From NCBI GenBank assembly GCA_037576195.1, contig CM075103.1, positions 15,686,001 to 15,750,000 on the forward strand: a stretch of DNA of 64,000 nt, written 5' to 3'. The number at the start of each line of letters is the position of its first letter. Position 1 is the stretch's first letter. Below, in pieces: positions 1-9,896 of this stretch. A program made the translations under genes and the position numbers. The notes beneath the pieces are model-generated. The model was not told the DNA's origin, searched no databases, and was given only the letters and a program-made list of their open reading frames with translations. Origin of the DNA: Phytoseiulus persimilis. Lineage: Eukaryota; Arthropoda; Arachnida; Mesostigmata; Phytoseiidae.

Positions 1-930
1 ATTGATGGCCGCGATGAAAGGCTAGAGGAAACAGCTTCCGTGCGATAGAGCCCGTTTTTTACCAGACAGCGTAGAAGGGATTCGACGCAACTGCTGTGAG
101 TGCCCTAACGGAGCCCGAACAGTCAGCTGCTGTTCGCACGTTGCGGCCTCAGTCTTCTACCTAGCCCATGCTAGGTACCTCCCATCAGTTCTGCGCCCAA
201 CGGAAGCCTCGACCGATCTCTTCATACCCTAAGAGCGGGGGACAGGCTCAGAAGGGAGTGATGCTGGCGAATGAAGATCACGTACTACGCCGGAACCATC
301 GGGGCGTTTTTCTTTCCGCCCAGAAAAGAAAAATTATTCTCGGCGAAAAAAGAAGCGCCTCTTTTTTTGGAATTTTCTCTGCATAAGCTCCTACTCTCAG
401 TGACTTTTCGATTCAGCTTAACTCCAGAGTGCGCACTCGACGTTATCTATTTTTGCATCCAAACGTGTATAATTATTATAGTAAATAGTATTACTGCAAT
501 GTATAATTACAAAAGTGACTAGTATCATAGTAATAGATAACGCAATCGGCGCTGTAACCTATCTGAGAGCCGAGATATGAGCATATTTGAGGTTTACCAA
601 TTTTTGTCTAGAGCAGTGCGGAATTCAAGGGGCCGGTGGCCAAGCCTTGATGGCCGAGACCCTTTCGCGCTTTTCGAGGTTTTCGAAAAACTCGAAATCA
701 TCTGTCGCGGAAGTTCGGAGTGGGGGGTCTTTGGAACTCCAACTTTTTTCCGAGTTTATGGTCACGACTCGTCGACATTTCCACCACTCAAGAAATTTCC
801 AGCGTTCCAGGCAATGAAAAACCCCATTTGCAGGCGTGAAGTCGATCATACAGCTAAATTTTCAGATGGCCCTGAAACCTGCCGGATATCTCCAATACTC
901 GGAATTCCAGTTGGAGTCCGCTCTGAATGA
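1..930. other. no gene recognised; AT-rich stretch near 420-545
   Basis: No exon with recognisable homology or a consistent splice chain was found. The missing 5' half of the ionotropic receptor (ligand-binding lobe S1, M1 and pore) should lie upstream of 931, but nothing I read here resembles it convincingly, so it may be outside the window or lost. Around 420-545 the sequence is locally AT-rich. Confidence 0.4.
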
Positions 931-1882
931 CATCTGAGACTACTCCAAGGATCGTGGTTGGTTATGTGCACGTTGATCAGCTACACATTCATCGGAACCA
1001 TTGTGGCCAATCTCATAGTATTGACCCCGACCGAGAGAAAAAATAGTATTTCGGACGACCTCAACGAGCCCGGATTGACACAAGTCGCACGCCCGCCGAG
1101 AGAATTCTTTTTGTGAGTGTCGGTCCTCCATTTGTCCAGAAAAGAAGCCCGCCATCGGGAATCCCGATCTATTTGGGGATGGTGAGTTAGAATCATTTTT
1201 CTTCAGGGAGCTTCAGGTGAGTTGGGGAACAGACTCCGCGAGCATCTACGATTCAACTCGAAATCCATCTCTCCATACTCGGAAATTCTGGGAGATGGAA
1301 TACGCGATGCCCTGGTCCAGCGCAAGGGCGTTGCTCTGATGGCGAAGAAATCAATGATGGTCGGGGTGTCGAAATGGTGCGCCAAGAGCCCTCACTATTT
1401 CTACTTCGCCGAGAAGCCACACTCGAGACAGACTGTTCGTATGATCGCCTCAAGGGAAATGCCGTCGGATTTACGAAGCGATATCGACATTAAGTGAGAC
1501 GTTAGGGGCGAAAGGAGCACGCTCGAATACGTGAGCACATACATGCGGGTAACGATTGCGTTCTCATCCGATCTCAACGGACATGTCAACGTCGACTAAT
1601 TCCAGGATTCTGTGGCTGCACGCTTACGACGTACCGTTCATGTTCGGGAGAGAATCGCCCGAGGGACATATTGGCTGCTTAGCCAGCAGAGGTAAGAATT
1701 CTTCGGACGAAACTATAAGTATTCAAATGAAGGACTTCACCGAGATCAACACTGTTTTGGTTTTCGGGCATGCGTCAGCTCTTATCGTCTATCTCATCGA
1801 ATTGGCGATTTCTCGCTGTCGGGCCAGACGAAAAACAAGTTTCAACGCGGACGTTCCTCAGGGGAGAATATGGTCCTGGTAG
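931..1882 (+). pseudogene. ionotropic receptor (IR/iGluR-like), 3' half, one frameshift
   Basis: Encodes the C-terminal half of a ligand-gated cation channel of the arthropod chemosensory ionotropic receptor type, a plasma-membrane protein. Seen: an exon ending at 1112 holds transmembrane segment M3 (WLVMCTLISYTFIGTIVANL) followed by the linker NSISDDL. An exon at 1207-1493 holds the second ligand-binding lobe, with VSWGTDSASIYDSTRNP and the KFWEM motif. The last exon, 1606-1882, holds the final membrane helix (NTVLVFGHASALIVYLIEL) and stops at 1880. Introns 1113-1206 and 1494-1605 have GTGAG donors, CAG acceptors and matching phase 2. Odd point: the lobe is open in one frame up to about 1297 and in another after it (GIRDALVQRKGVALM), so one base is missing. 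The 5' half (S1, M1, pore) is not seen. Another possibility is a live gene with an assembly error. A small alternative exon at 1140-1181 also fits in phase. Confidence 0.65.
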
Positions 1883-3443
1883 GGATTTTGCAATGTGTTC
1901 TGGAAGTTCACAATCTTGTCCCCACAGATCGAAGAAGCTCACCCCATTATCTGAACGTGGTCCCCTTGCGACCCTCTTTTGGAAAAAGCTCACTGGTCAA
2001 TTATATCAGCAATAACCGAATCTCAGGGAACGGAATATTCGGGAGTAGCTCCTCTAATGACAACGAGTTCGAATTCACTCAGCCCTCGGGAGGGTTCTGC
2101 TCCTCGTGCCGTTGACGCTTGGACCATGAGGCAGTTCTTTCTCCTTCCTATTCCTGAGGTTCTGGATCGTTTGGTAGGTCTCGAAAACTCGGCTCACGAG
2201 CGATGGCGAGCGCTCTCTGCAAACTGTTGAATGGCGTCTCCAAAATCGAGCTTGTTCGTCGACTGATACTTTCAGGATTGAGAGGATTGGAAGACCGTTG
2301 AAACGCTGAGCGCCCAGGTTCGATTGAATATGAGTTCTCATCAACTTGAGTTCGAAAGAGCTGCAGTCACAACTCGCAAGCTGATGCTGATAGTGAGGAA
2401 ATCCTAGTCGGAATCTCGATGATCGCTCGTGAAGTTCTGACCTCCTATTTCCGTGTGAAACGTAGTAGATCGAGTGGCCTTCCCTTGATCGAGTGGCGAT
2501 TGGTTCCCTTTCGTCGGATGCCGTGGTATCAACCCAATGGTCTACTCTTCTCCATTCCTGATTCCAATAAAGACCCTTCCGAATCTACGCAATTCCTACG
2601 GGCAAATCATCGACTATTTCAACACGCACACAGAAATTTCAAGGGACGTTTACTCTGACTTCGGCGCGCTCTCTCGGCTTGAGCTCCACAGAGTTTTTCC
2701 CCCAACAGTTTTTGGAGCCCTATCTCTGATATCAAGACGAATACCCGAGAAACGGTGATGGAACTGGAGCCGAGAGCCAGGACATATTCTGTCAACCTCA
2801 CCAGTTGCTGACTTTCAGCCTGACAGGAGTCTTCGTTCACGACTGCTCATCATCAGCTCATTGCCTCGAAAGTTGGCGCGTGGCTTCCTTACGACTGTTT
2901 TCGTGAAGCATGCTCAGAACTCGCGATACAGAAAGATGAAAATGCCGCCCCTGAAAAGTGTCGATGATTTGAACTTGGAGAACAACTCGGAACGTTTCTC
3001 ATGAACAACGTTAGCCAAGTGTTCAGCGATCGATCGCTCCCACTGAAAGACGAAACTTGTTCTCTAACCCAGCCATTGGTTGTGTTCTTCGTTCGATCAA
3101 TCTCGTCAGGAGCCGATTCACCGGATGACATCGGTACGAATTCTAGGCACTCTGGTGCTCATTCAGTGCGGTCCGCCGCGGCTGAGGAGCCTGGTCAGAT
3201 ATGCTCCTCACGAGGCAGTGTACTCTACTTACGGGGCAGTTACAGTGCACAGGATCTCCGGCATGTTTCGAGCTGTTATCTGTGCCTCCAGGGAAATCGA
3301 CCGCTCTGGCGTTATCCAGTTTCCTGAAGTGTTCTCCGCAATGATATTTTCTCGGGTGTGCGTGTTTGATTCCGAACACGAATGCGCCCGGAGAACAGTC
3401 TTCGTTCCAGTCTCGCTGTGACCGGTCCCGCTCTCGGTTCCAA
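1883..3443. other. no firm gene; weak receptor-like fragments
   Basis: Several open stretches on the + strand (2419-2758, 2820-3000, 3080-3421) read as protein-like. One, near 2870-2975, contains MPPLKSVDDLN, which recalls the post-M3 linker of ionotropic receptors. The frames are interrupted by stops and I could not chain them with splice sites. A decayed second receptor copy is possible but not shown. Confidence 0.25.
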
Positions 3444-3890
3444 GATCGGTCCCGGAATAACCCCTCCAGCTTTTAAAAACCATGGTCAGATATGTCCCGG
3501 AATCACCCCTCCAGACTTGTAAAAACTATGGTCAGATTGGCCCCGAAACCACCCCTCCAGACTTGGAAGAGTATGATCAGATTGCTCCCGGAACCACCCC
3601 TCCAGCTTTTGAAAAGTATGGTCAGATCGGTCCCGGAATAATCCTTCCAGCTCTTAAAAACTATGGTCAGATATGTACCGGAATCACCCCTCCAGACTTG
3701 TAAAAACTATGGTCAGATTGGGGATTTTAAAAGCTGGAGGGGTTATTCCGGGACCTATCTGACCATACTTTTCAAAAGCTGGAGGGTTGATTCCGGGGCC
3801 AATCTGACCATACCTTTGAGAGTCTGGGCGGGTAATTCCGGGATCGATCTGACCAAACTTTTGGGTGTCTGGGCGGCTGATTCCGTGTAT
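3444..3890. repeat. 45-bp minisatellite, two opposed arms
   Basis: About six units run in one direction to about 3720. Their core reads GGTCAGATTGGYCCCGGAAY then CACCCCTCCAGACTTG. About four units then run in the opposite orientation to about 3890. The reversal point near 3720-3724 joins the two arms head to head, so the array is a long imperfect inverted repeat. Two nearly identical blocks (3482-3540 and 3663-3722) lie about 181 bp apart, which suggests a block duplication inside the left arm. The same unit family forms the larger array at 22553-23275. Open frames here come from the period being divisible by three and are not taken as genes. Confidence 0.85.
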
Positions 3891-5701
3891 TCCACGGCTC
3901 AGAATATGATTTTCCCTGGCTCGGGGCCTTCCACCATCGAATATTCTGGAGTTTGAGCATGAAACTCGATGAATTTAGGGCGACCAACGACAGTTTTTTC
4001 ACCTTGGTCCCCCAAATATTTTTTTGATCTATCTATCGCAACGTGCTCGCACTGAAGGGGGGCATAATATGACACAAACTAGAAAGTGGTCCACCTCCAG
4101 GAAGTGGGTCAGAAACATTCACTTTGAAGATGGTCATTTTTAAGGTATTAAAATTGATCGTGGAAAATCTCTCGGACGCATCGGAAAGCTGGATTCACGA
4201 GCTTTCCAAAACCCACTTTATGAGCTCTGAACTCCTTCAGATAACGGATATATGAGCATTTTAAGTTTCCAAATCTCGGTCGGTTTTCATCGGTCCAAAA
4301 GATGTTTCATGCCATAAAAAAAAATACCAAGACAGCTAGGAGCCCGCTGACTGGACAGAAAGTGTTCTCTTGGGATGGGGTATCCACAACAATATATCTC
4401 ATTCGAATCCCTGACCCAAGGCCAAAAGTGCCGAAGACGTACGGACTGCCGTGAGCAACTTGCTCCATTCCCTCGATAAAATGATTCCTTCTTGCTTCAG
4501 CCATTGTTCGGATGACGAGGAGACTTTGGGAACGATCACGGAGACGTTCACACACACTTTGTCGCGCTCGGCAATCTCAGACACGTTGTCCCACTCGGGA
4601 GTCTCACAAACGTTGTCGCGCATAGAACGTTCCATCTTGGTGAGCGCCAAAATTCGAAGCAGAGGAACACAGTCGATCCAGATTCGCATCCGCAATGACT
4701 AGAGCGTCTCCGACCAAAATATCCACGGTTCAGAGAATCGATTAGAAAATAAAAATAGTCTGATCGACCCGGCAGCTCAATATTTGGAAAATTCGGCCAT
4801 TTCTGAGCAGTTTCTACGAAAGGAGATCCCTCCGATTCTGCTCCGCTGAAGAGTTACGGGAGAGCATGCGAGAAAACTGATATCGGCCTAGGAAAAAGCT
4901 CAAAAAAAGGAATGATACGATCACTTGCCGTTTCTCGGGGAAATGTGATGATTTCGGTCGGTTTCCTGGCGAAGGACCGGCTTCTTTTTGAGCGTCGAAT
5001 ACGACCCCCACGAGTCCTATCCGAATAAATATCGACGTTTTTACGATAACTTTGAGGAGGACCTCGAAAAAAAGAGCCATTTTCAGAACCATCTCCTGAC
5101 CGCGATTTTCATCATATCTGCCTAAATTTCGGATGGAAAATAAATGACTCCCTCGATATTCGGTATCGATTTATTCTTGATTTTCGGAAGAATCTCAAGA
5201 ACTTTCAAAGTTATGGCCAAAACAAGATCGGGCTCGGAAATTCCCTCTTAAAAAAAGCCACCCTATAGATGCGAAGAATCACCGGCAGCATAATGAGAAT
5301 CACATAGAAAATGGACCTCGTCTTCTCGTAAACTTTGAAGCAGAGATCTGTGGAATAGTGTCATGAAGGTACACAAGATTCCCGTGGCGCGTTCGTATTC
5401 GGATCGACATCGAGTTTCTCTGTGCTCTCCGCTGTTGCATAGGTGGCGAAGGTCCACCCCGGGCACAGCTCTTCCCGGAATTCCGGGAGACTTCGCGAAA
5501 AAAAGTGAAAAAAATCATCAATCGAGTCCCTTTGTCGTGACTAGTCTAATAGATAGGGAATCCTCGTTTCGGAAAGAAACTGTCTGGCGTACAGGGACTT
5601 GCCGTATACGGGACTTATCAGATAAGGACGTGTCGTATGAGGGGCTCATCAGTGAGGATGTGAATTTGTCACGGTGTTTTTAGCAAAAATTGAAGGCGAA
5701 C
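3891..5701. other. no gene recognised
   Basis: I see no exon with recognisable domains or a splice chain on either strand. The longest open stretches (4399-4702, both strands, and 4814-5092, minus) have no recognisable content. Part of 4020-4310 is more AT-rich than the surroundings and could be old repeat sequence. Confidence 0.3.
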
Positions 5702-6250
5702 TCACGGCGTTTTTCTCGGCGGATCACGGAGTACGTAGACGGACTTTTCCTGCTTCCACGTGCAGCAAGCTGTACATGAAGAGGTCGCTCTCTTCGATAT
5801 AGCGACGCTCTGCCGAATATTGACAAGCAGGCCCGAACAGATGAGCGCGATTTTCGCAAGCGCCGGGAAGCGTTCTGAGGCTTCCTCGTCGACCGTGATG
5901 GTGTGAGACGATGGAGCCAGCTCCTCCAAGTATTCGTAGAGGTCGAGTTTCCCCGTGGCTGTGCAAAATGTCAAGCCATTCTATCAGCACATCCAAGTCG
6001 TCTTTGTGAAGGTTCGATCGCGCATCACAACCCATAGAAGAAGTTAGTTTCGTAATCAAATGCGGCGCGAAATTCGTTAACTGACTCAGCTGTGATTTGA
6101 TATCCACGGGTCGATACGGAGCGAGAACAACATGGTTGAACCAACTATTCCATCTCGTTGGAACTGGATGGAACCTCTGCGGTTTGCTCAAAGGTCGAGT
6201 CAGGGCCTCTGCTGTCAGGACACACCGCCCAGCTGAGCTCATGATGGCTA
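5702..6250 (-). pseudogene. decayed hAT-type transposase fragment
   Basis: Remnant of a cut-and-paste transposase. On the minus strand a frame ending near 5990 contains VPTRWNSWFNHVV. This matches the TRW-x-[ST]-W motif seen in the catalytic core of hAT-like transposases, with downstream helices and LDVLIEWL. The reading then moves to another frame (YEYLEELAPSSHTITVDEEA, then SERFPALAKIAL), which resembles the C-terminal dimerisation region of the family (consensus-like RFPxLxKIA). The frame change near 5970-5990 and the missing N-terminal half show that it is dead. No terminal repeats were found around it. Family membership is inferred from these motifs only. Confidence 0.5.
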
Positions 6251-8412
6251 TCCGACGGATTGCTCGATCACGGAAAGGACCGACCCGACTCCAACGGGCC
6301 GCTCCGAGCTAGGAAGCCTGGGCGAAGTCAATTTCCGCCTGAGATGAGGAAAAAGCAGGACCATGAGGGAAAAAAGGCGTCGAAAATCGCGGCGTCCAGC
6401 AAAGTTCACGGCATCTGTATAACATCACAGATTTTGTCGCGACCGTGAATCCCGTGACGGATTCACAGCCTTACTCATCATATATGGGATTTAACGTTTG
6501 GTGGACTCATCAGATAGAGAGCCTATATCTATGAAGCCCAGAGGACCGGGAAGCTTCGTTTCGGTATTCTTCTGAAAGCTCCAGGATTCTGAAATCGGCA
6601 GATCATGATCGGTTTGAGCTCGCAGTCGACTGCGCAGTTGCCTCCGGGGAGCAGAGTTTTCTCTCGCTTTTACGCCGGGTGTGGATTCCCCGGCGCGGGC
6701 AACGTTGCGGGCCGATTTCCGCGCAGCGACTGTGAAACTGTGGTACTAAGAATTCATGATATAGTGGTGGCCTGCACCGGTCGCTTGAATGGTGGCGTTC
6801 TTGGACAATATGGAGGACCCTGAGGCAGTACATGAGCGCCGAGCTTTTCTGCGCTCGGATAAACCAGTACTGTCGACCCCCTTGAGAACCTACGTCTTAG
6901 CGATCCACTCTCTCGATTTCGAAGGATCATAGCCTCCAGCCCCCTGCCATGAGATGACGCTCGCGGAAGATTTCGATTCCGGCTGGCTGCGAACGCCACA
7001 ACTCACCACAGCGATTGGGCTGCGAGTGCTGGGGCCTGCTCCATGGTACAGCTGTCAAACAAATTCCTAGGCCTGACCCATTCAAATATCTGAATCCTAA
7101 GAGAAGGAAACTCCAGCAAGTTCAATCTGAAGAATTGGAAACAACGTAGGAACCTAACCTAACCTGACCCAGTGCCATGCGCTAGCTCCAAGCAGCTCGC
7201 TGAAAATCAGTGTGCAGCCTGCTCAAAAACGAAACAGTTCCAATGCGGCGATCCCGGGGTGAGGACACTCCGGGGTCCGTAAAGAACAAACAAGGTAAGC
7301 AGACTCAAACGGGATAACTTTCAACAGCGTTCTCAGCTCTAAGTTCAGGGTCGGCCAGCACGTGACCATTCGCGCGAAAGAAGTAGAAAAACCTGAAAAG
7401 CTCGCTTCGTACCACATGGTTTCCACGCGCAAGGGTCGTCCGCGCTGAAATCGGCCCTGCGCGGAACTTGGCCTCGCGCGGAGATTGGCCTCGCTCGGAA
7501 TTATGCCGTCACCGCTGGCAACGTAAGAACGTTCCGGCATTCCGAACGTGACCGACCGTTTTGAGCAGATGTCGAGCCAAGGATTTGGATGGAGGATCCT
7601 CTTCTATGTTTCAAGACTCTCTCAGCTTCATTGCGAGCTTGATTGAGCGAAGATCGATCACTGCAGACCCGATCGATCCACAGGCTCAGGAGCTCCTCCA
7701 TTTCACCGTGTGTATGACCACGCCTCTCAGTTATGATTGTTCGATTCGAAGCCGTAGCATATTTCGGAACGATCGGTGATACCCTTGCTGTTTTGCGCGA
7801 TGAAGGTTATCGAGGCCCAACTTGTCACATGAACCGATCAAAGTAGTCAGCTGAGTGATACCCTAGACGAACGGTACGAATAGAGCAGACCTGGGATCCG
7901 AGTGCCCCGCCTGAGGTGGCGGAGAGTTGAGTTTCCAGTGGATCCACCAGCAGGGTACCACGCTCCGGTCTCTGGTGCCTGAACAGGTGTCTTCGAGCTC
8001 CCGGAAAAAGAAAACCTGCTCAAACTAAGCGCTGGAAGGCCCTGATTCCGGCGAACAAAGCTGCCTCGATAGTCAACGGGTTGCTCTCAGCAAAGTGAGA
8101 CGGAGTCTCGGAGAGTTCACAGCGGAAAACTCAATTCCGTCTCGACTGGTCGCATCCCCAAACAGGACGGTATCTCTCTCAAAGCGGAAGACGGACTCAT
8201 GAGTCCGAAGTTTCTGAGGAAAATGAGCTTGTATCGCCCACTTCCAACACCTGCATCTCTGTTGAGAGCTTCACGTTAATTTGTGTAACGTGTTTTGAAA
8301 CTCCAAGACAGGAATCAGCAGCTGTTCGTTATGGCTGGCGTGGATTTGTGTCCCGAATAATTGCGATGCTGAATGACAGTCTCGCAGGGACAGCTCGGGC
8401 GCCGCTCCATCA
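6251..8412. other. no gene recognised
   Basis: No recognisable exon on either strand. At 7151-7166 there are about three CCTAA-type units (AACCTAACCTAACC), resembling the arthropod TTAGG telomere repeat but far too short to mean anything alone. Other short open stretches have no recognisable content. Confidence 0.3.
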
Positions 8413-8418
8413 TATAAA
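8413..8418 (+). promoter_or_regulatory. TATA box of secreted-peptide gene
   Basis: TATAAA lies 50 bp upstream of the ATG at 8468. A start site about 25-30 bp downstream (8440-8446) would leave a short leader of about 25 bases. The compact TATA-leader-signal peptide-poly(A) layout is typical of small, strongly expressed secreted-protein genes. Confidence 0.5.
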
Positions 8419-8467
8419 TGGACCTTGTCCACGAGCATTCTGCAGAACTGCTGAGCTCACTCCAGCG

Positions 8468-8692
8468 ATGAAATTCTTCTTAGCCTTCGCTTTCGTCACC
8501 TTCGTGCTCCTGACTGCTTGTGCCGGTGAGGACAGTGAAGAGGAATATCAAGAGAAATTCGAAGAAAACGACGACCCCAGCGATGGAGCTACCGCTGGCG
8601 GCGAGGAATGGGCTTCGGAGGAGCGCAGTGAAGGAAGGCACGAGGGCAACCGAGGGGACAAAAGTGAGCGTAGGGGACAGCCACAGACATGA
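8468..8692 (+). CDS. small secreted acidic peptide, unknown function
   Basis: Predicted 74-residue secreted peptide of unknown role. Residues 1-19 form a clear signal peptide (MKFFLAFAFVTFVLLTACAG, cleavage likely after Cys-Ala or Ala-Gly). The mature part is very acidic at first (EDSEEEYQEKFEEND), then Gly/Ala-rich (TAGGEEWASEE), and ends basic and hydrophilic (RRGQPQT). There are no cysteines after the signal, so it is not a disulphide-rich toxin or defensin. The ATG at 8468 is preferred over the longer open frame from 8348 because it starts the signal peptide directly and lies just downstream of the TATA box at 8413. A poly(A) signal AATAAA follows at 8762. I cannot assign a family. A spliced form using GTGAGG at 8526 or GTGAGC at 8663 cannot be excluded. 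Confidence 0.55.
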   Translation: MKFFLAFAFVTFVLLTACAGEDSEEEYQEKFEENDDPSDGATAGGEEWASEERSEGRHEGNRGDKSERRGQPQT

Positions 8693-8761
8693 GGGTGAGA
8701 AGTGTGAGGAGTCTCGATCCATCGTCTGATGAACGTTCTCTCAATTTGCCCCCATTGGTTG

Positions 8762-8767
8762 AATAAA
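8762..8767 (+). terminator. poly(A) signal AATAAA
   Basis: Canonical AATAAA 70 bp after the stop codon of the small secreted-peptide gene and on the same strand, giving a predicted transcript of only about 340 bases. Confidence 0.45.
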
Positions 8768-8792
8768 ATTCCAGCATTCGGTTGATTATGCT

Positions 8793-9855
8793 CTGCAAAA
8801 GTTTTTGCTTCTGTTTTTCCGATACCAGCCACAAAGTACCTCACCCTCGCACGTTCTAGTCCAATTTGGTCGCAGCCACTCGCCGAATAATTCCGGTGAG
8901 TTTTTGCTCGTTCTTCTCAGATTCAGGAAATGGAGGGAATATTAAAGTCTGAAGGTCTTCCGTCGCGATCAGCGTCCATCCGCGGTCCACGCCACTGGGA
9001 GCTGTTATGAAATGGGTAGAAAACCGGACGACGAAACGCTGAAAGCCAAGTTTTCTCTGGCTCTGAATGATCACTCAGTTCCAACTCGGAAGCACGGCAA
9101 GTGAAACGATTCGTTCATTTCTGACTCGTAGAAAACCACATCGTCGCGGATGCCCTCGGCAGACTAGCGCTGATTACCTGGAGAGTAATCCGTCACCGAA
9201 GTCCATGAACTAAAAGCTAACCAGAATTGACCCGCTACCCCCCATGTAGGATGAGCGATCGAGGTGGTTCCGATTTCTGCCTGCGAATGTGAGTCCGAAA
9301 ATTCCGCGATCACGGATCGAGGTCCGCTAGTAACGGGTATCAGTCAATCATCAGGCAGCTCAAATAAGGTCTCGCCGACATTACCTCGGCCACACATGTT
9401 AGATCGGTCGTCCACATTAGAATCCCCGACCAGTGAAGCTTGCGTTGCGGTGCGAACATCCGAATTCCGTGATTCGATCGCTGTTCACCGAACCACGAAT
9501 GCTCAGCGATCGAATAAGAGAATTCAGAAAGGAATTCAGCGCCTCCAGCTGTCAGCCGGGGTTCCCGTGACGAATGAATGCATTCCTGAATGAACGAAAA
9601 AGCAGGGCGCGCATGATACCTCATATGTGTAAACGCAACACAACTCACCCCTAGAATTAGAGGGACCATCTGTGCTCGAGTAAGAACGGAATAAATCCAA
9701 TCCGATGCATGGAGAGTGGACTTCATTGAGTCATAACGGATTAGCGAACATGATCAAATTCAGTCGACAGATCCCTGATTCACATGAGCATCCTGTAACC
9801 CGTCGAACCCGTACCTTCCCGCTGCCTGGATAGAGGACTCTTTGTTTCACAAGTT
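8793..9855. other. no firm gene; one exon-like stretch on minus strand
   Basis: The minus strand 8900-9063 reads SQRKLGFQRFVVRFSTHF and on to PPFPESEKNEQK, preceded by a good acceptor (TGATCATTCAG). It looks like an exon but I could not find partners or name a family. The rest of the stretch shows nothing. Confidence 0.2.
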
Positions 9856-9896
9856 GTCCTCCTTTTCTGTTGTGAATCACAACAGAAAAGGAGGAC
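9856..9896. repeat. perfect 41-bp palindrome
   Basis: Two 20-base arms (GTCCTCCTTTTCTGTTGTGA and its exact reverse complement) surround a single A at 9876. No mismatches. It lies in a stretch without a recognised gene. It could be a very recent hairpin, the ends of a tiny fold-back element, or an assembly or template-switch artefact. Confidence 0.9.

Noticed and set aside
1140-1181. Extra small IR exon
   Set aside because: It fits in phase, but skipping it gives a better match to the receptor family between M3 and the second lobe.
7151-7166. Telomere-like CCTAA repeats
   Set aside because: Only about three units, in mid-contig, with no subtelomeric context.
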